Made by a program: the position numbers and the translations under genes. Shown here in pieces: positions 28,120-36,880 of a DNA stretch of 64,000 bases; within the stretch, counting starts at the first letter, position 1; the number at the start of each line of letters is the position of its first letter. The stretch is from SCTD01 sp963784675 (lineage in GTDB: Bacteria > Actinomycetota > Actinomycetes > Mycobacteriales > SCTD01), in the NCBI GenBank assembly GCA_963784675.1, contig CAWASE010000002.1, forward strand, positions 186,001 through 250,000. Reading direction: 5' to 3'. The notes under the pieces were generated by a model. It was not told the origin of the DNA. It did not search any database and saw nothing but the letters and a program-made list of their open reading frames with translations.

Positions 28120-29532
28120 TCAGCGGTCGCGGCCGCGCCGCTGCAGCAGCGCCGGGGGCAGCAGCCGCGGGCCACGCCGACGGTCCAGCCGGCGTACGTC
28201 CCGGGTCACCGGCTGGGCCAGCAGCTGACCGAACAGCACCCCGGCCGCCAACGCCAGGCCGATGGTCAAGGCGCGGAGCGCGAGCGAGAACCCCAGCGCG
28301 GGCTCGCCCGAGCTCAGTGCGAGCATGGCCCGGAAGGTCGTCTGCCCCGGCAGCTGCGGGATGATCGCCGGCACGAGCAGCAGCAGCGGCGCGAGCCGCA
28401 CGCGCTGCGCCAGCAGGTGGCAGCCGATGCCCATGGCGATCGCGCTGCCGGCGGTGGCGGTCGCGGTCGCCAGCCCCGCCAGCCGCAGCCCGTCGAACAC
28501 CAGGAAGCCCAGTCCGCCGACCAGGGCCGAGCCGAGCACGACCGTGCGCGGGGCGTAGTTCGCCAGCGCGAACAGGGCGGCCGCGGCAGCGGCAGCCAGG
28601 ACACGCACCCAGACGTGCGCCAGCGTCGGGGGCGCAGCCGTCGGGTCCAGCTCGAGCATCAGCCCGGCGGCGGAAGCGAGGTCCAGGACCAGCGCGACGC
28701 CGGTCAGCAGGCCGGCGACGAGCAGGACGACCTCCAGGCCGCGTGCGGACGCCGTCACCAGGAACCCGCCGAGGGCGTCCTGGACGGAGCCCACGAGCAG
28801 CCCGCCGGGCAGCAGGGCCACCAGACCGGCAGCGACCACCAGGGACGGGTTCACCGGAAGTCCGGCCAGCGCGAGCACGGCAGCGGACGCTGTGGCGATC
28901 GCGCCACCGACGACGTACTGGTAGAAGAACGGCACCTGCCGACCGTTGAGCCGGCGATTGGTCCGGTCGATGACCACGGTGGCCACGAAGGCGGTCAGCA
29001 CGACGACCGGGGCTCCGCCCAGCAGCACGGCGATCGCCGCAGCCAGGCCCGCCCAGCTGGCCGTCGCCACCCAGCGCGGATAGGGGTGCGGAGCGCGCCG
29101 CAGCCCGTCCACCCGCTCCTGCGCTCCGACGACGTCGACCGTGCCGGCGACCAGGTCCTCCACCACCCGGTGCACGCCTACCAGGCGCGTGCCGTCGTAG
29201 CCGTAGCGGCGGACGAACCGTGAGGCCGTCACCGGGGCCTCGTCCTCGCCGCGGCTGTAGGAGATGGTGATGACCGTGTACGTGACGTCGGCCTCGCAGC
29301 GGAGCAGCCCGGCGGCGTCGGTCACCCGCGCGATCGCCGCCGTGACGTCTCCGGCTCCCGCTCCCCCGGACAGCAGCTGCTCGCCGATCCGTAGGGCCAG
29401 GGCCAGCGAGCGCCAGGCGTGCTGCTGCTCCGGCTCGGGTCCGACCTGCGTCGGGAGCGCCGGGACCTGTTCCCGGGCGCGCAACCGCGCGAAAAGCCGC
29501 GCTGCGGTGCTCGGAGGGTGGGACTGGACCAT
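28120..29532 (-). CDS. Threonine/serine exporter family protein (ThrE-like, DUF1212 fused to DUF3815)
   Basis: The 470-aa membrane protein has an N-terminal soluble region (about 40-150: LALALRIGEQLLSGGAGAGD, YTVITISYSRGEDEAPVTAS) typical of the ThrE hydrolase-like segment. About ten helices follow (GGAPVVVLTAFVATVVID, NPSLVVAAGLVALLPGG, LLLLVPAIIPQLPGQTTF). The GLVALLPGG/VPAIIPQLPG repeats are family hallmarks of the two fused halves. ThrE exports threonine and serine in Corynebacterium. The substrate here is by analogy. It is transcribed convergently with phoH2. Confidence 0.88.
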   Translation of the reverse strand: MVQSHPPSTAARLFARLRAREQVPALPTQVGPEPEQQHAWRSLALALRIGEQLLSGGAGAGDVTAAIARVTDAAGLLRCEADVTYTVITISYSRGEDEAPVTASRFVRRYGYDGTRLVGVHRVVEDLVAGTVDVVGAQERVDGLRRAPHPYPRWVATASWAGLAAAIAVLLGGAPVVVLTAFVATVVIDRTNRRLNGRQVPFFYQYVVGGAIATASAAVLALAGLPVNPSLVVAAGLVALLPGGLLVGSVQDALGGFLVTASARGLEVVLLVAGLLTGVALVLDLASAAGLMLELDPTAAPPTLAHVWVRVLAAAAAAALFALANYAPRTVVLGSALVGGLGFLVFDGLRLAGLATATATAGSAIAMGIGCHLLAQRVRLAPLLLLVPAIIPQLPGQTTFRAMLALSSGEPALGFSLALRALTIGLALAAGVLFGQLLAQPVTRDVRRLDRRRGPRLLPPALLQRRGRDR

Positions 29533-29613
29533 GGACGCACGCTAGTCAGGCGGACGTCGCGGGGGCTTCCGCGCGGGCACGAGAGTGGCCCGACGTCTTC
29601 CGTCGGACAGGGG

Positions 29614-31017
29614 TCAGGCGGGCGGTCGGGTCATCGCCAGGACGTCCAGAGCCGCGTCCAGCTGCTGCTCGGTCAGCTTCGACGGCACGTGCCCGCGTGC
29701 CAGCACCACCTCGCGGATCGTGCGCTGCTCCGCCAGGGCCTGCTTGGCGATCGCGGCCGCCTCCTCGTAGCCGAGGTAGCGGTTCAGCGGCGTGACGATG
29801 CTGGGCGAACCTTCAGCCAGGGCACGACAGTGCTCGACGTCCGCCTCGATGCCGTCGATGCACCGATCAGCCAGCAGCCGCGTCGAGCTCGACAGCAGCC
29901 GCAGGGACTGCAGCAGTGCCGTGCCCATCACCGGCATCATGACGTTCAGCTCGAACGAGCCGCTGGCACAGGCGAACCCGATCGTCGCGTCGTTGCCGAT
30001 CACCTGGGCGCAGACCTGCAGCACGGCTTCGGGCAGCACCGGGTTCACCTTGCCGGGCATGATCGAGCTGCCCGGCTGCAGGTCCGGCAACCGGATCTCG
30101 CCGAGCCCGGCGCGCGGCCCGGACCCCATCCATCGCAGGTCGTTGCAGATCTTGACGAGCGACACAGCGACGGTGCGCAGCTGTCCGCTCACCTCGGCCA
30201 GGGCGTCCCGGGCGCCCTGCGCCTCGAAGTGGTTGCGAGCCTCGGTGAACGGCTCGCCCAGCTCGGCGACGACCTGCGCCGCGAACCCGGCGGGGGTGTT
30301 GATCCCCGTGCCGACGGCGGTGCCTCCCAGCGGCAGCTCGGCCAGCCGACCAATCACTGCCTGCAGGCGTTCGATGCCGTAGCGCACCTGCGCGGCATAG
30401 CCGCCGAACTCTTGCCCCAGGGTGACGGGGGTGGCGTCCATGAGGTGCGTACGCCCGCTCTTGACCACCTCCGACAACCGCTCGGCCTGGCGCTCCAGGG
30501 CGGCAGCGAGATGGTCCAGCGCGGGCAGCAGCTGCTGCGTCAGCGCCGTCGTCGCTGCCAGGTGGATGCTGGTGGGGAAGACGTCGTTGCTGGACTGCGA
30601 GGCGTTCACGTGGTCGTTGGGATGCACCTCGCGGCCCAGGGCGCGCGTGGCCAGGGTCGCCAGCACCTCGTTCATGTTCATGTTGCTGCTGGTGCCGCTG
30701 CCGGTCTGGAACACGTCGACCGGGAAGTGCTCCGTCAGGCCCCCTGCCGTCAGCTCCGCCTCGACCTGCTGCGCAGCGCTGACGAGCGACCGGGCCAGGT
30801 CGTCCGGCAGCACGCCCAACCTGGCGTTGACGGTGGCGGCAGCCGCCTTGATCCGGGCCAGCGCAGCCAGCTGCGCCGGCTCGAGCGGGTGGCCGCTGAT
30901 CGGGAAGTTCTCGACCGCCCGCTGCGTCTGCGCCCGGTAGAGCGCCTGCTCGGGCACCTGCACCTCGCCCATGCTGTCGTGCTCGGTGCGGGTGGGGGAC
31001 CGGTCGACGTCGTCCAT
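29614..31017 (-). CDS. fumC: Fumarate hydratase class II
   Basis: This iron-independent fumarase of the TCA cycle has 467 aa and belongs to the aspartase/fumarase superfamily. Motifs are DVFQTGSGTSSNMNMNEVLA, ASQSSNDVFPTSIHLA, SGRTHLMDATPVTLGQEFGG and the SS-loop GSSIMPGKVNPVLPEA. Start choice: ATG 31017 (MDDVDRSPTRTE) or ATG 30972 (MGEVQVPEQALYRAQTQ). The core begins at YRAQTQRAVENFPIS, so both are possible. A class I iron-sulfur fumarase lies 1 kb downstream on the same strand, giving two isoenzymes in one locus. Confidence 0.95.
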   Translation of the reverse strand: MDDVDRSPTRTEHDSMGEVQVPEQALYRAQTQRAVENFPISGHPLEPAQLAALARIKAAAATVNARLGVLPDDLARSLVSAAQQVEAELTAGGLTEHFPVDVFQTGSGTSSNMNMNEVLATLATRALGREVHPNDHVNASQSSNDVFPTSIHLAATTALTQQLLPALDHLAAALERQAERLSEVVKSGRTHLMDATPVTLGQEFGGYAAQVRYGIERLQAVIGRLAELPLGGTAVGTGINTPAGFAAQVVAELGEPFTEARNHFEAQGARDALAEVSGQLRTVAVSLVKICNDLRWMGSGPRAGLGEIRLPDLQPGSSIMPGKVNPVLPEAVLQVCAQVIGNDATIGFACASGSFELNVMMPVMGTALLQSLRLLSSSTRLLADRCIDGIEADVEHCRALAEGSPSIVTPLNRYLGYEEAAAIAKQALAEQRTIREVVLARGHVPSKLTEQQLDAALDVLAMTRPPA

Positions 31018-31161
31018 GACGCGACTGTGCCCGCTGGGGACCACGCCACCGGTGAGCGCACCGGAAAAGTTTCTGCGCGAACCCGCGAGGATCTGCCGGG
31101 GACCGCGTTGCAGGGGGTGTCGGGCGGCACCGGGCCGCTCCGCCGTCGAAGGAGAACACCC

Positions 31162-31326
31162 GTGATCAAGCGCATCGTCCTCGCTGCCGCCGTCGTGACC
31201 GCCCTGGGCTCGGCCGTCGGCGCGGCCTCGGCCGACCCGTCCGTCTGCCTCACCAGCGACGTGAACATCGCCGGAACCGCGCTGCCGACCAACGGGACGC
31301 AGTGCCTGCCGCCTGCAGCCGAGTAG
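31162..31326 (+). CDS. Small secreted Cys-pair peptide
   Basis: This 54-aa frame starts at GTG 31162 with a good AAGGAG (31149-31154). It has a strong signal peptide (IKRIVLAAAVVTALGSAVGA, cleavage near ASA-DPSV). The mature peptide is about 30 residues with two Cys (SVCLTSDV and GTQCLPPA), probably a disulfide loop. It ends 17 bp before a perfect GC hairpin. The precise RBS, signal sequence and terminator make it a convincing gene despite its size. Function is unknown; a wall or signalling peptide is a guess. Confidence 0.72.
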   Translation: MIKRIVLAAAVVTALGSAVGAASADPSVCLTSDVNIAGTALPTNGTQCLPPAAE

Positions 31327-31343
31327 TTCTTTTTGACGGCCCT

Positions 31344-31378
31344 GGGCCCGTCTCCCTGCTGGGTGGGGGGACGGGCCC
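31344..31378 (+). terminator. Terminator hairpin after the small secreted peptide gene
   Basis: GGGCCCGTC (31344-31352) pairs perfectly with GACGGGCCC (31370-31378) around a 17-nt loop. It lies between a plus-strand gene and the end of the minus-strand rnhA, so it could serve both directions. A TTCTTTTT run precedes it at 31328-31334, which reads as a tail of A on the plus strand but of U for minus-strand transcripts. Confidence 0.65.
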
Positions 31379-31407
31379 TCGGCATGTCCGGACGCGACCG
31401 ACCCGGC

Positions 31408-32055
31408 TCAGGAGTGGGACTGCTCCTTGCCGGCGGCGACGGCCAGCCGGTCGACGAGGTCGTTCATCCGGTCACCGGAGTGACCCTTTACCCACCGGAA
31501 CGTGACCTCGCCCTCGCGCACGCTGTCGATCAGCGGCTCCCACAGGTCGCGGTTGGCGACCGGCTTCTTCGCGCTGGTCGTCCAGCCGCGAGCCAGCCAT
31601 CCTTTCCACCAGCCGTCGCGAAAGCAGTTCACCACGTACGTCGAGTCGCTGACGACGACCAGCGGACGGGGTAGCGACCGGCACGCGTCCAGCGCCGCGT
31701 GGATCTCCATCCGCTGGTTCGTGGTGGCAGCAGCCGAGCCCCAGCCCTGCCGGCCGTCCTCGGTGGCCCACGCCCAGCCGCCCGGTCCGGGGTTGCCGGA
31801 GCAGGCACCGTCGGTCCAGACCTCGAGCACCGAGCCGGCGAAGGCAGCTGCCGCGTCGCCGGTCGACGCAGCGGCGTCGAGCAGCGTCGGCTGTCCGCTC
31901 ATGTCCATGCCCTCGGCCGGCAGCCCGAGGTCCAGCCCAGGCTGGCACCCGTCGTGCGCCCACCCCTTGGCGCTGCCCGCGAGAGAGCGGATCTGTTCCC
32001 CGACGGCGATGGGACTGCTGCACACGCCGCACGTGCCCGGGTACCTGGCTTCCAC
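31408..32055 (-). CDS. rnhA: Ribonuclease HI with N-terminal zinc-ribbon-like extension
   Basis: This 215-aa enzyme cleaves RNA in RNA-DNA hybrids. The start is GTG 32055, nine bases past the fumarase stop. Residues 1-40 carry CGVCSSPIAVGEQIR followed by AHDGC, a Cys4/Cys-His-type metal knuckle. The linker includes MDMSGQPTLLDAAAST. The RNase HI domain has all four acidic residues: Asp in EVWTDGACSGNPGPGGW, Glu in NQRMEIHAAL, Asp in VVSDSTYVVN and Asp in MNDLVDRLA, plus the VKGHSGD histidine loop. The extension is not part of standard E. coli RNase HI and may bind nucleic acid. The translational link to fumarase looks incidental. Confidence 0.9.
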   Translation of the reverse strand: MEARYPGTCGVCSSPIAVGEQIRSLAGSAKGWAHDGCQPGLDLGLPAEGMDMSGQPTLLDAAASTGDAAAAFAGSVLEVWTDGACSGNPGPGGWAWATEDGRQGWGSAAATTNQRMEIHAALDACRSLPRPLVVVSDSTYVVNCFRDGWWKGWLARGWTTSAKKPVANRDLWEPLIDSVREGEVTFRWVKGHSGDRMNDLVDRLAVAAGKEQSHS

Positions 32056-32063
32056 CTGCAGCC

Positions 32064-33722
32064 CTAGCTCGGCGGGCGCGAGGCGATCGTCACCGGCATC
32101 GGACCGGCGTCGGCCTCGGCGGGGGAGGTGAAGAAGTCGTTGCCCTTGTCGTCGACGACCACGAAGGCCGGAAAGTTCTCGACCTCGATCTTCCAGACCG
32201 CCTCCATGCCCAGCTCGGGCCACTCGAGCACCTCGACGTGCCGGATGCAGTCCTGCGCGAGCCGCGCGGCCGGGCCGCCGATCGAGCCGAGGTAGAAGCC
32301 CCCGTGCGCAGCGCAGGCGTCGGTGACCGCCTTGGAGCGGTTGCCCTTGGCGAGCATGACCAGCGAACCACCGGCGGCCTGGAACCGTTCGACGTAGGAG
32401 TCCATCCGGCCCGCGGTCGTCGGGCCGAACGAACCGGAGGCGTAGCCCTCGGGAGTCTTGGCGGGACCGGCGTAGTAGACGGGCATCTCGCGCATCCACA
32501 CCGGCATCGGCTCGCCGGCGTCGAGCAGGTCGGCGATCTTCGCGTGGGCGATGTCGCGGGCGACGACCAGCGACCCGGTGAGGGAGACGCGGGTCTTCAC
32601 CGGCAGCGTCGACAGCGTGGAGCGGATCTGGCTCATCGGCTGGTTCAGGTCGATCTGCACGACCGGGCCCGACGCCTCCTCGACCTCCGGCAGGTACTGC
32701 GCCGGGTCCTGCTCCAGCTGCTCCAGGAAGACCCCCTCGGCGGTGATCTTCGCGCGGGCCTGGCGGTCGGCCGAGCACGAGACGGCGAGGGCGACGGGGC
32801 AGGAGGCGCCGTGGCGGGGCAGCCGCACCACGCGCACGTCGTGACAGAAGTACTTACCGCCGAACTGTGCGCCGATGCCGAGCTCGCGGGTGAGCTCGTG
32901 GACAGCCAGCTCGAGGTCCAGGTCGCGGAAGCCGTGCCCGGACGTCGAGCCCGACGTCGGCAGGGTGTCGAGATACTTGGCCGAGGCGTACTTCGCCGTC
33001 CGCAGCGCGTACTCCGCCGACGTGCCGCCGACGACGATGGCGAGGTGGTAGGGCGGGCAGGCGGCGGTGCCCAAGGAGCCGATCTTCTCGCGCAGGAACG
33101 CCATCATGCGCGTCGGGTTCAGGACGGCTTTGGTCTCCTGGTAGAGGTAGCTCTTGTTGGCCGAACCGCCGCCCTTGGCCATGAACAGGAAGTCGTAGGA
33201 GGAGCCCTTCGTGGCGTACAGCTCGATCTGCGCCGGTAGGTTGGAGCCGGTGTTCTTCTCCTCCCACATGCTCAGCGGAGCCAGCTGGGAGTAGCGCAGG
33301 TTCAGCGTCGTGTACGCGTCGTAGATGCCGCGCGAGAGATGGCTGGCGTCGGCGCCGTCGGTGAGGACGTTCTGGCCGCGCTTGGCGCTGACGATGGCCG
33401 TACCGGTGTCCTGGCACATCGGCAGGATGCCGCCGGCGGCGATGTTGGCGTTCTTCAGCAGGTCCAGCGCGACGAAGCGGTCGTTCGCCGACGCCTCCGG
33501 ATCGTCCAGGATGCGGCGCAGCTGCGCCAGGTGGGCCGGCCGCAGCAGGTGCGCGATGTCGCGCATGGCGGTCGCCGACAGCAACCTGAGCGCTTCGGGC
33601 TCGACCTGCAGGAACGTGCGTCCGGCCGCCTCGACCGTCGACACGCCCTCGGTCGTGAGCAGCCGGTAGGGCGTGGTGTCAGGCCCGGTCGGCAGCAGGT
33701 CGGTGTAGTCGAACTCGGGCAC
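32064..33722 (-). CDS. fumA: Fumarate hydratase class I (4Fe-4S)
   Basis: This 552-aa single-chain iron-sulfur fumarase has alpha and beta domains fused. GTG 33722 begins VPEFDYTDLLPTGPD. Cluster and substrate motifs are ILPMCQDTGTAIVSAKRGQ, GGSANKSYLYQETKAVLNP, ACPPYHLAIVVGGTSAEYAL, ASGSFGPTTAGRMDSYVERF and GNRSKAVTDACAAHGGFYLG. It works in the TCA cycle but is sensitive to oxygen and superoxide. The unlinked-class partner fumC at 29614-31017 is oxygen-robust, so the two may be used under different iron or oxygen conditions. RnhA follows it closely. Confidence 0.95.
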   Translation of the reverse strand: MPEFDYTDLLPTGPDTTPYRLLTTEGVSTVEAAGRTFLQVEPEALRLLSATAMRDIAHLLRPAHLAQLRRILDDPEASANDRFVALDLLKNANIAAGGILPMCQDTGTAIVSAKRGQNVLTDGADASHLSRGIYDAYTTLNLRYSQLAPLSMWEEKNTGSNLPAQIELYATKGSSYDFLFMAKGGGSANKSYLYQETKAVLNPTRMMAFLREKIGSLGTAACPPYHLAIVVGGTSAEYALRTAKYASAKYLDTLPTSGSTSGHGFRDLDLELAVHELTRELGIGAQFGGKYFCHDVRVVRLPRHGASCPVALAVSCSADRQARAKITAEGVFLEQLEQDPAQYLPEVEEASGPVVQIDLNQPMSQIRSTLSTLPVKTRVSLTGSLVVARDIAHAKIADLLDAGEPMPVWMREMPVYYAGPAKTPEGYASGSFGPTTAGRMDSYVERFQAAGGSLVMLAKGNRSKAVTDACAAHGGFYLGSIGGPAARLAQDCIRHVEVLEWPELGMEAVWKIEVENFPAFVVVDDKGNDFFTSPAEADAGPMPVTIASRPPS

Positions 33723-33775
33723 GCGGACATCCTCGGCAGCGGCGACAGGGAGCGTCCCCAGCCTAGCGAGGTCGT

Positions 33776-34561
33776 TCAGGGCTCGAGATCGACGATCACC
33801 GGGGCGTGGTCGCTCGGCCCCTTGCCCTTGCGCGCCTCGCGGTCGACGAAGGCGTCGCGGACGGCGAGGCTGGGGGAGGCCAGGACCAGGTCGATCCGCA
33901 TGCCGAGATCCTGGTGGAACCTGCCTGCGCGGTAGTCCCAGTAGGTGAAGGCGCGGTCGCCCTTGCCGGGACGGGCCGGTACGTCGATGAGCCCGACGTC
34001 CAGGATCGCCTGCAGCGCGGTCCGTTCCGCCACCGTGACGTGGGTGGAGCCGGCGAACTGCCCGATGTCCCAGACGTCTGCGTCCGTCGGGGCGATGTTG
34101 AAGTCACCGGTGACGACCAGCGGCGTGGGCTCGGCCGCGAGCACGTCACGCAGCGCCCTCAGCCAGGCGAGCTTGTAGGTGTAGTGCGGATCCTCGACCG
34201 ACCGCCCGTTGGGCACGTACAACGACCACACCCGTACGCCGCCGCACGTGGCACCGACGGCCCGCGCCTCGACGGCCGGCGGCAGCAGCGCGTCGTCGAC
34301 CCCGAACACCGGCTGGCCCGCGAAGGACAGCGCGACGTCGTGCAGGCCGACCCGGGACAGGATCGCGGACCCGTTCCACCGGCCGTCGCCGTTGTGGGCC
34401 ACCTCGTAGCCGAGCGCCTCGAGCTCCGCGTGCGGGAAGGCCGCGTCGGCGCACTTGGTCTCCTGCAGGGCGACGACGTCCGGCTCCCGTTCCTGCAACC
34501 ACGGCAGCAGCCGCGGCAGCCGGGCACCGACGGAGTTGACGTTCCAGGTCGCCAGCCTCAC
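33776..34561 (-). CDS. xthA: Exodeoxyribonuclease III
   Basis: This AP endonuclease/3'-5' exonuclease of base-excision repair has 261 aa and the EEP fold. GTG 34561 overlaps the glpX stop (GTGA). Motifs include LATWNVNSVGARLPRLLPWL, ALQETKCAD (metal Glu), RVWSLYVPNGR, VTGDFNIAPTDADVWD and the C-terminal GPSDHAPVIVDL. YWDYRAGRFHQDLGMRIDLV is also typical. No frame problem is present. Confidence 0.95.
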   Translation of the reverse strand: MRLATWNVNSVGARLPRLLPWLQEREPDVVALQETKCADAAFPHAELEALGYEVAHNGDGRWNGSAILSRVGLHDVALSFAGQPVFGVDDALLPPAVEARAVGATCGGVRVWSLYVPNGRSVEDPHYTYKLAWLRALRDVLAAEPTPLVVTGDFNIAPTDADVWDIGQFAGSTHVTVAERTALQAILDVGLIDVPARPGKGDRAFTYWDYRAGRFHQDLGMRIDLVLASPSLAVRDAFVDREARKGKGPSDHAPVIVDLEP

Positions 34562-35580
34562 TTGCTGTGGTGCTCGAAGTCGACGGCCGAGTACGCGCGC
34601 AGCTTGCTGAACCGGTGCTCGGAGCTGACCCGGCGGATGGTGCCGGACTTGCTGCGCATCACCAGCGACTCGGTGGTGGCGCCACCGCCTCGGTAGCGGA
34701 CGCCGCGCACGAGCTCGCCGTCGGTGATGCCGGTGGCCACGAAGAACACGTTGTCGCTGCGCACGAGGTCGTCGGTGGACAGGATCGCGCCGAGGTCGAG
34801 GCCCGCCGCAGCGGCGTTGGCGAACTCGCTCTTCTTCTGCGGCCAGAGCTTGGCCTGGATCACGCCGCCGAGGCACTTCACCGCGCAGGCGGTGATGATG
34901 CCCTCCGGGGTACCGCCGATGCCCAGCAGCAGGTCCACTCCGGTGCCCTCGGTGCACGCCATCACGGCGCCGGCGACGTCGCCGTCGGAGATGAACTTGA
35001 TCCGGGCGCCGGCCTCGCGGATCTCCCGGACGAGGTCCTCGTGCCGCGGCCGGTCCAGCACGCAGACGGTGACGTCCTCGACCGCCCCGCCCTTGGCCTT
35101 GGCCACCGCCTGGACGTTCACGGCCACCGGAGCGCTGATGTCGACGACGTCGGCGGACGCGGCCCCCGTGACGAGCTTGTCCATGTAGAACACCGAGCTC
35201 GGGTCGTACATGGTGCCGCGCTCGGCGACGGCCATCACCGCGATGGCGTTCGGCATGCCCTTGGCCATCAGCGTGGTCCCGTCGATGGGGTCGACGGCGA
35301 CGTCGCACTCCGGACCCTCGCCGCAGCCGACCTCCTCGCCGTTGAACAGCATCGGGGCCTCGTCCTTCTCGCCCTCGCCGATCACCACGACCCCGCGCAT
35401 CGACACGGTGCCGATCAGGCTGCGCATGGCGTCGACGGCAGCCCCGTCACCGCCGTTCTTGTCCCCGCGCCCCGCCCAGCGCCCGGCCGCCATCGCTGCG
35501 GCCTCGGTCACCCGGACCAGCTCCATCGCCAGGTTGCGGTCAGGGGCTTCGGTCGTCCGGACGGGAGGGTGCTCGCTCAT
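34558..35580 (-). CDS. glpX: Fructose-1,6-bisphosphatase class II
   Basis: This 340-aa lithium-sensitive phosphatase of gluconeogenesis acts with pckG, also in this window. It starts at ATG 35580. Motifs are GRGDKNGGDGAAVDAMR, VVIGEGEKDEAPML (metal site), DVAVDPIDGTTLMAKGMPNA, GDGDVAGAV and GIGGTPEGIITACAVKCLGG. It reads divergently from the flavin-reductase operon across 92 bp. Actinobacteria usually rely on GlpX as their main FBPase, and its place near fumarase and DUF4245 is conserved. Confidence 0.96.
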   Translation of the reverse strand: MSEHPPVRTTEAPDRNLAMELVRVTEAAAMAAGRWAGRGDKNGGDGAAVDAMRSLIGTVSMRGVVVIGEGEKDEAPMLFNGEEVGCGEGPECDVAVDPIDGTTLMAKGMPNAIAVMAVAERGTMYDPSSVFYMDKLVTGAASADVVDISAPVAVNVQAVAKAKGGAVEDVTVCVLDRPRHEDLVREIREAGARIKFISDGDVAGAVMACTEGTGVDLLLGIGGTPEGIITACAVKCLGGVIQAKLWPQKKSEFANAAAAGLDLGAILSTDDLVRSDNVFFVATGITDGELVRGVRYRGGGATTESLVMRSKSGTIRRVSSEHRFSKLRAYSAVDFEHHSK

Positions 35581-35672
35581 GGGCGCACCCTAGTGGCGAG
35601 GGGCCCAGCCCGGCTCGGTGACCGGTCCCGCCGCCGTCGGTGGCGCTGGCCGTCCGGTGGCACAGTGGAGGC

Positions 35673-36293
35673 GTGACACGCCGTGACTACGACCCTGCCG
35701 AGCTCGGTGCCGCGGTGTACCCGCTGCTCAACAGCGTCGTGGTGCCCCGTCCGATCGCGTGGGTGACGACGCGGTCGGCCGCCGGTGTCGACAACCTGGC
35801 GCCGCACTCGTTCTTCACCATCTCCTCGGTGCAGCCCCCGGTCGTGCAGTTCACCTCCGTCGGTGCCAAGGACTCGCTGCGCAACGCCCTGGCGACCGGG
35901 GAGTTCACGATCAGCCTGTGCACCGAGGACCTCGCCGACCGGGTCAACACCACCGGCACCGACTACCCGGCAGACGTGAGCGAGTACGACGCGGCGGGGC
36001 TGACGCGCGCGCAGAGCGTCAAGGTCGCGCCGCCGTACGTCGGGGAGTCGCCGGTGGCGTTGGAGTGCCGCGTGATCGGCACCAAGGACTTCGGCGGCGG
36101 CTCGGTCGTCGTGTTCGGGGAGGTCGTCTGGGCCTCGGTCGAGGAGTCCGTGCTGCGCCAGGACCGACCCGAGATCACCCTGCTGCGACCGGTCGCGCGG
36201 CTCGGCGCCGACGAATGGAGCGCTGTCGGCGTCGTCACCGAGCGGCGTCGGGTGCCCTTCGCCGAGGTGACGGTCGCGGAAGCCGCCACGTGA
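35673..36293 (+). CDS. Flavin reductase-like (DIM6/NTAB) protein
   Basis: This FMN-binding split-barrel protein has 206 aa from GTG 35673. Recognisable segments are SVVVPRPIAWVTTRSAAGVD, LAPHSFFTISSVQPPVVQFT and TRAQSVKVAPPYVGESPVAL, followed by FGEVVWASVEESVL. Such proteins reduce free flavin or act as flavin oxidoreductases, some on siderophores or aromatic substrates. It is the first gene of a four-gene operon with successive GTGA overlaps, including a TetR regulator and a PLP enzyme. That context suggests a regulated catabolic or detoxifying step. Confidence 0.85.
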   Translation: MTRRDYDPAELGAAVYPLLNSVVVPRPIAWVTTRSAAGVDNLAPHSFFTISSVQPPVVQFTSVGAKDSLRNALATGEFTISLCTEDLADRVNTTGTDYPADVSEYDAAGLTRAQSVKVAPPYVGESPVALECRVIGTKDFGGGSVVVFGEVVWASVEESVLRQDRPEITLLRPVARLGADEWSAVGVVTERRRVPFAEVTVAEAAT

Positions 36294-36880
36294 CGGTGGT
36301 CGAGGGTCGCGCCGCCACGACCCGCCGCGCGCTGCTGGCGTCCGCCCGGGACGTGTTCACCGGCTCCGGGTTCGCTGAGGCGTCCATCGCCGACGTCGTC
36401 GCCGGTGCAGGCGCCAGCGTCGGCAGCCTCTACCACCACTTCGGCGGCAAGTCCGAGCTGTATCTGGCCCTGTTCGAGGAGTACCAGGAGCGCCAGGAAG
36501 CCCGCGCGGCAGCCGCCGTGCGCACGGCCCGAGGTAACGGCGTCGGCGACCCCGTCGACCTGTTCGTGCACGGCAGCCGCGCCTATCTCGACGGCTGCTG
36601 GACCGAGCGCGACCTCGCGCGGCTGTTCCTGGCCGGCGGGGGGCCGCCCGGCTTCGAGCTGGTGGCCCGGCGCCGCTACCGCGAATGGACGGCGCGCAAC
36701 GCCACCCTGCTGTCGCACGACGACACCGGCGAACCGTGGGGAGACGCGCTGGTCCTGGTGCTCACCACGGTCGTCTCGGAGGCCGGCCACGAGGTCGCCG
36801 TCTGCGACAGCGCCTCGGCGGCAGGCGGTCTCGCCTCGGACGTGCTGGCCCTCATCAGCCGGATCGGCGGAGCGCCGTGA
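36290..36880 (+). CDS. TetR-family transcriptional regulator
   Basis: This 196-aa regulator begins at GTG 36290, overlapping the flavin reductase stop. The N-terminal helix-turn-helix reads ASIADVVAGAGASVGSLYHH followed by FGGKSELYLALF. The C-terminal all-helical domain would bind a ligand and dimerise. Lying inside the operon, it most likely autoregulates the 35673-38606 genes. No clear palindrome was found in the 92-bp divergent gap. The inducer is unknown. Confidence 0.9.
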   Translation: MTVVEGRAATTRRALLASARDVFTGSGFAEASIADVVAGAGASVGSLYHHFGGKSELYLALFEEYQERQEARAAAAVRTARGNGVGDPVDLFVHGSRAYLDGCWTERDLARLFLAGGGPPGFELVARRRYREWTARNATLLSHDDTGEPWGDALVLVLTTVVSEAGHEVAVCDSASAAGGLASDVLALISRIGGAP

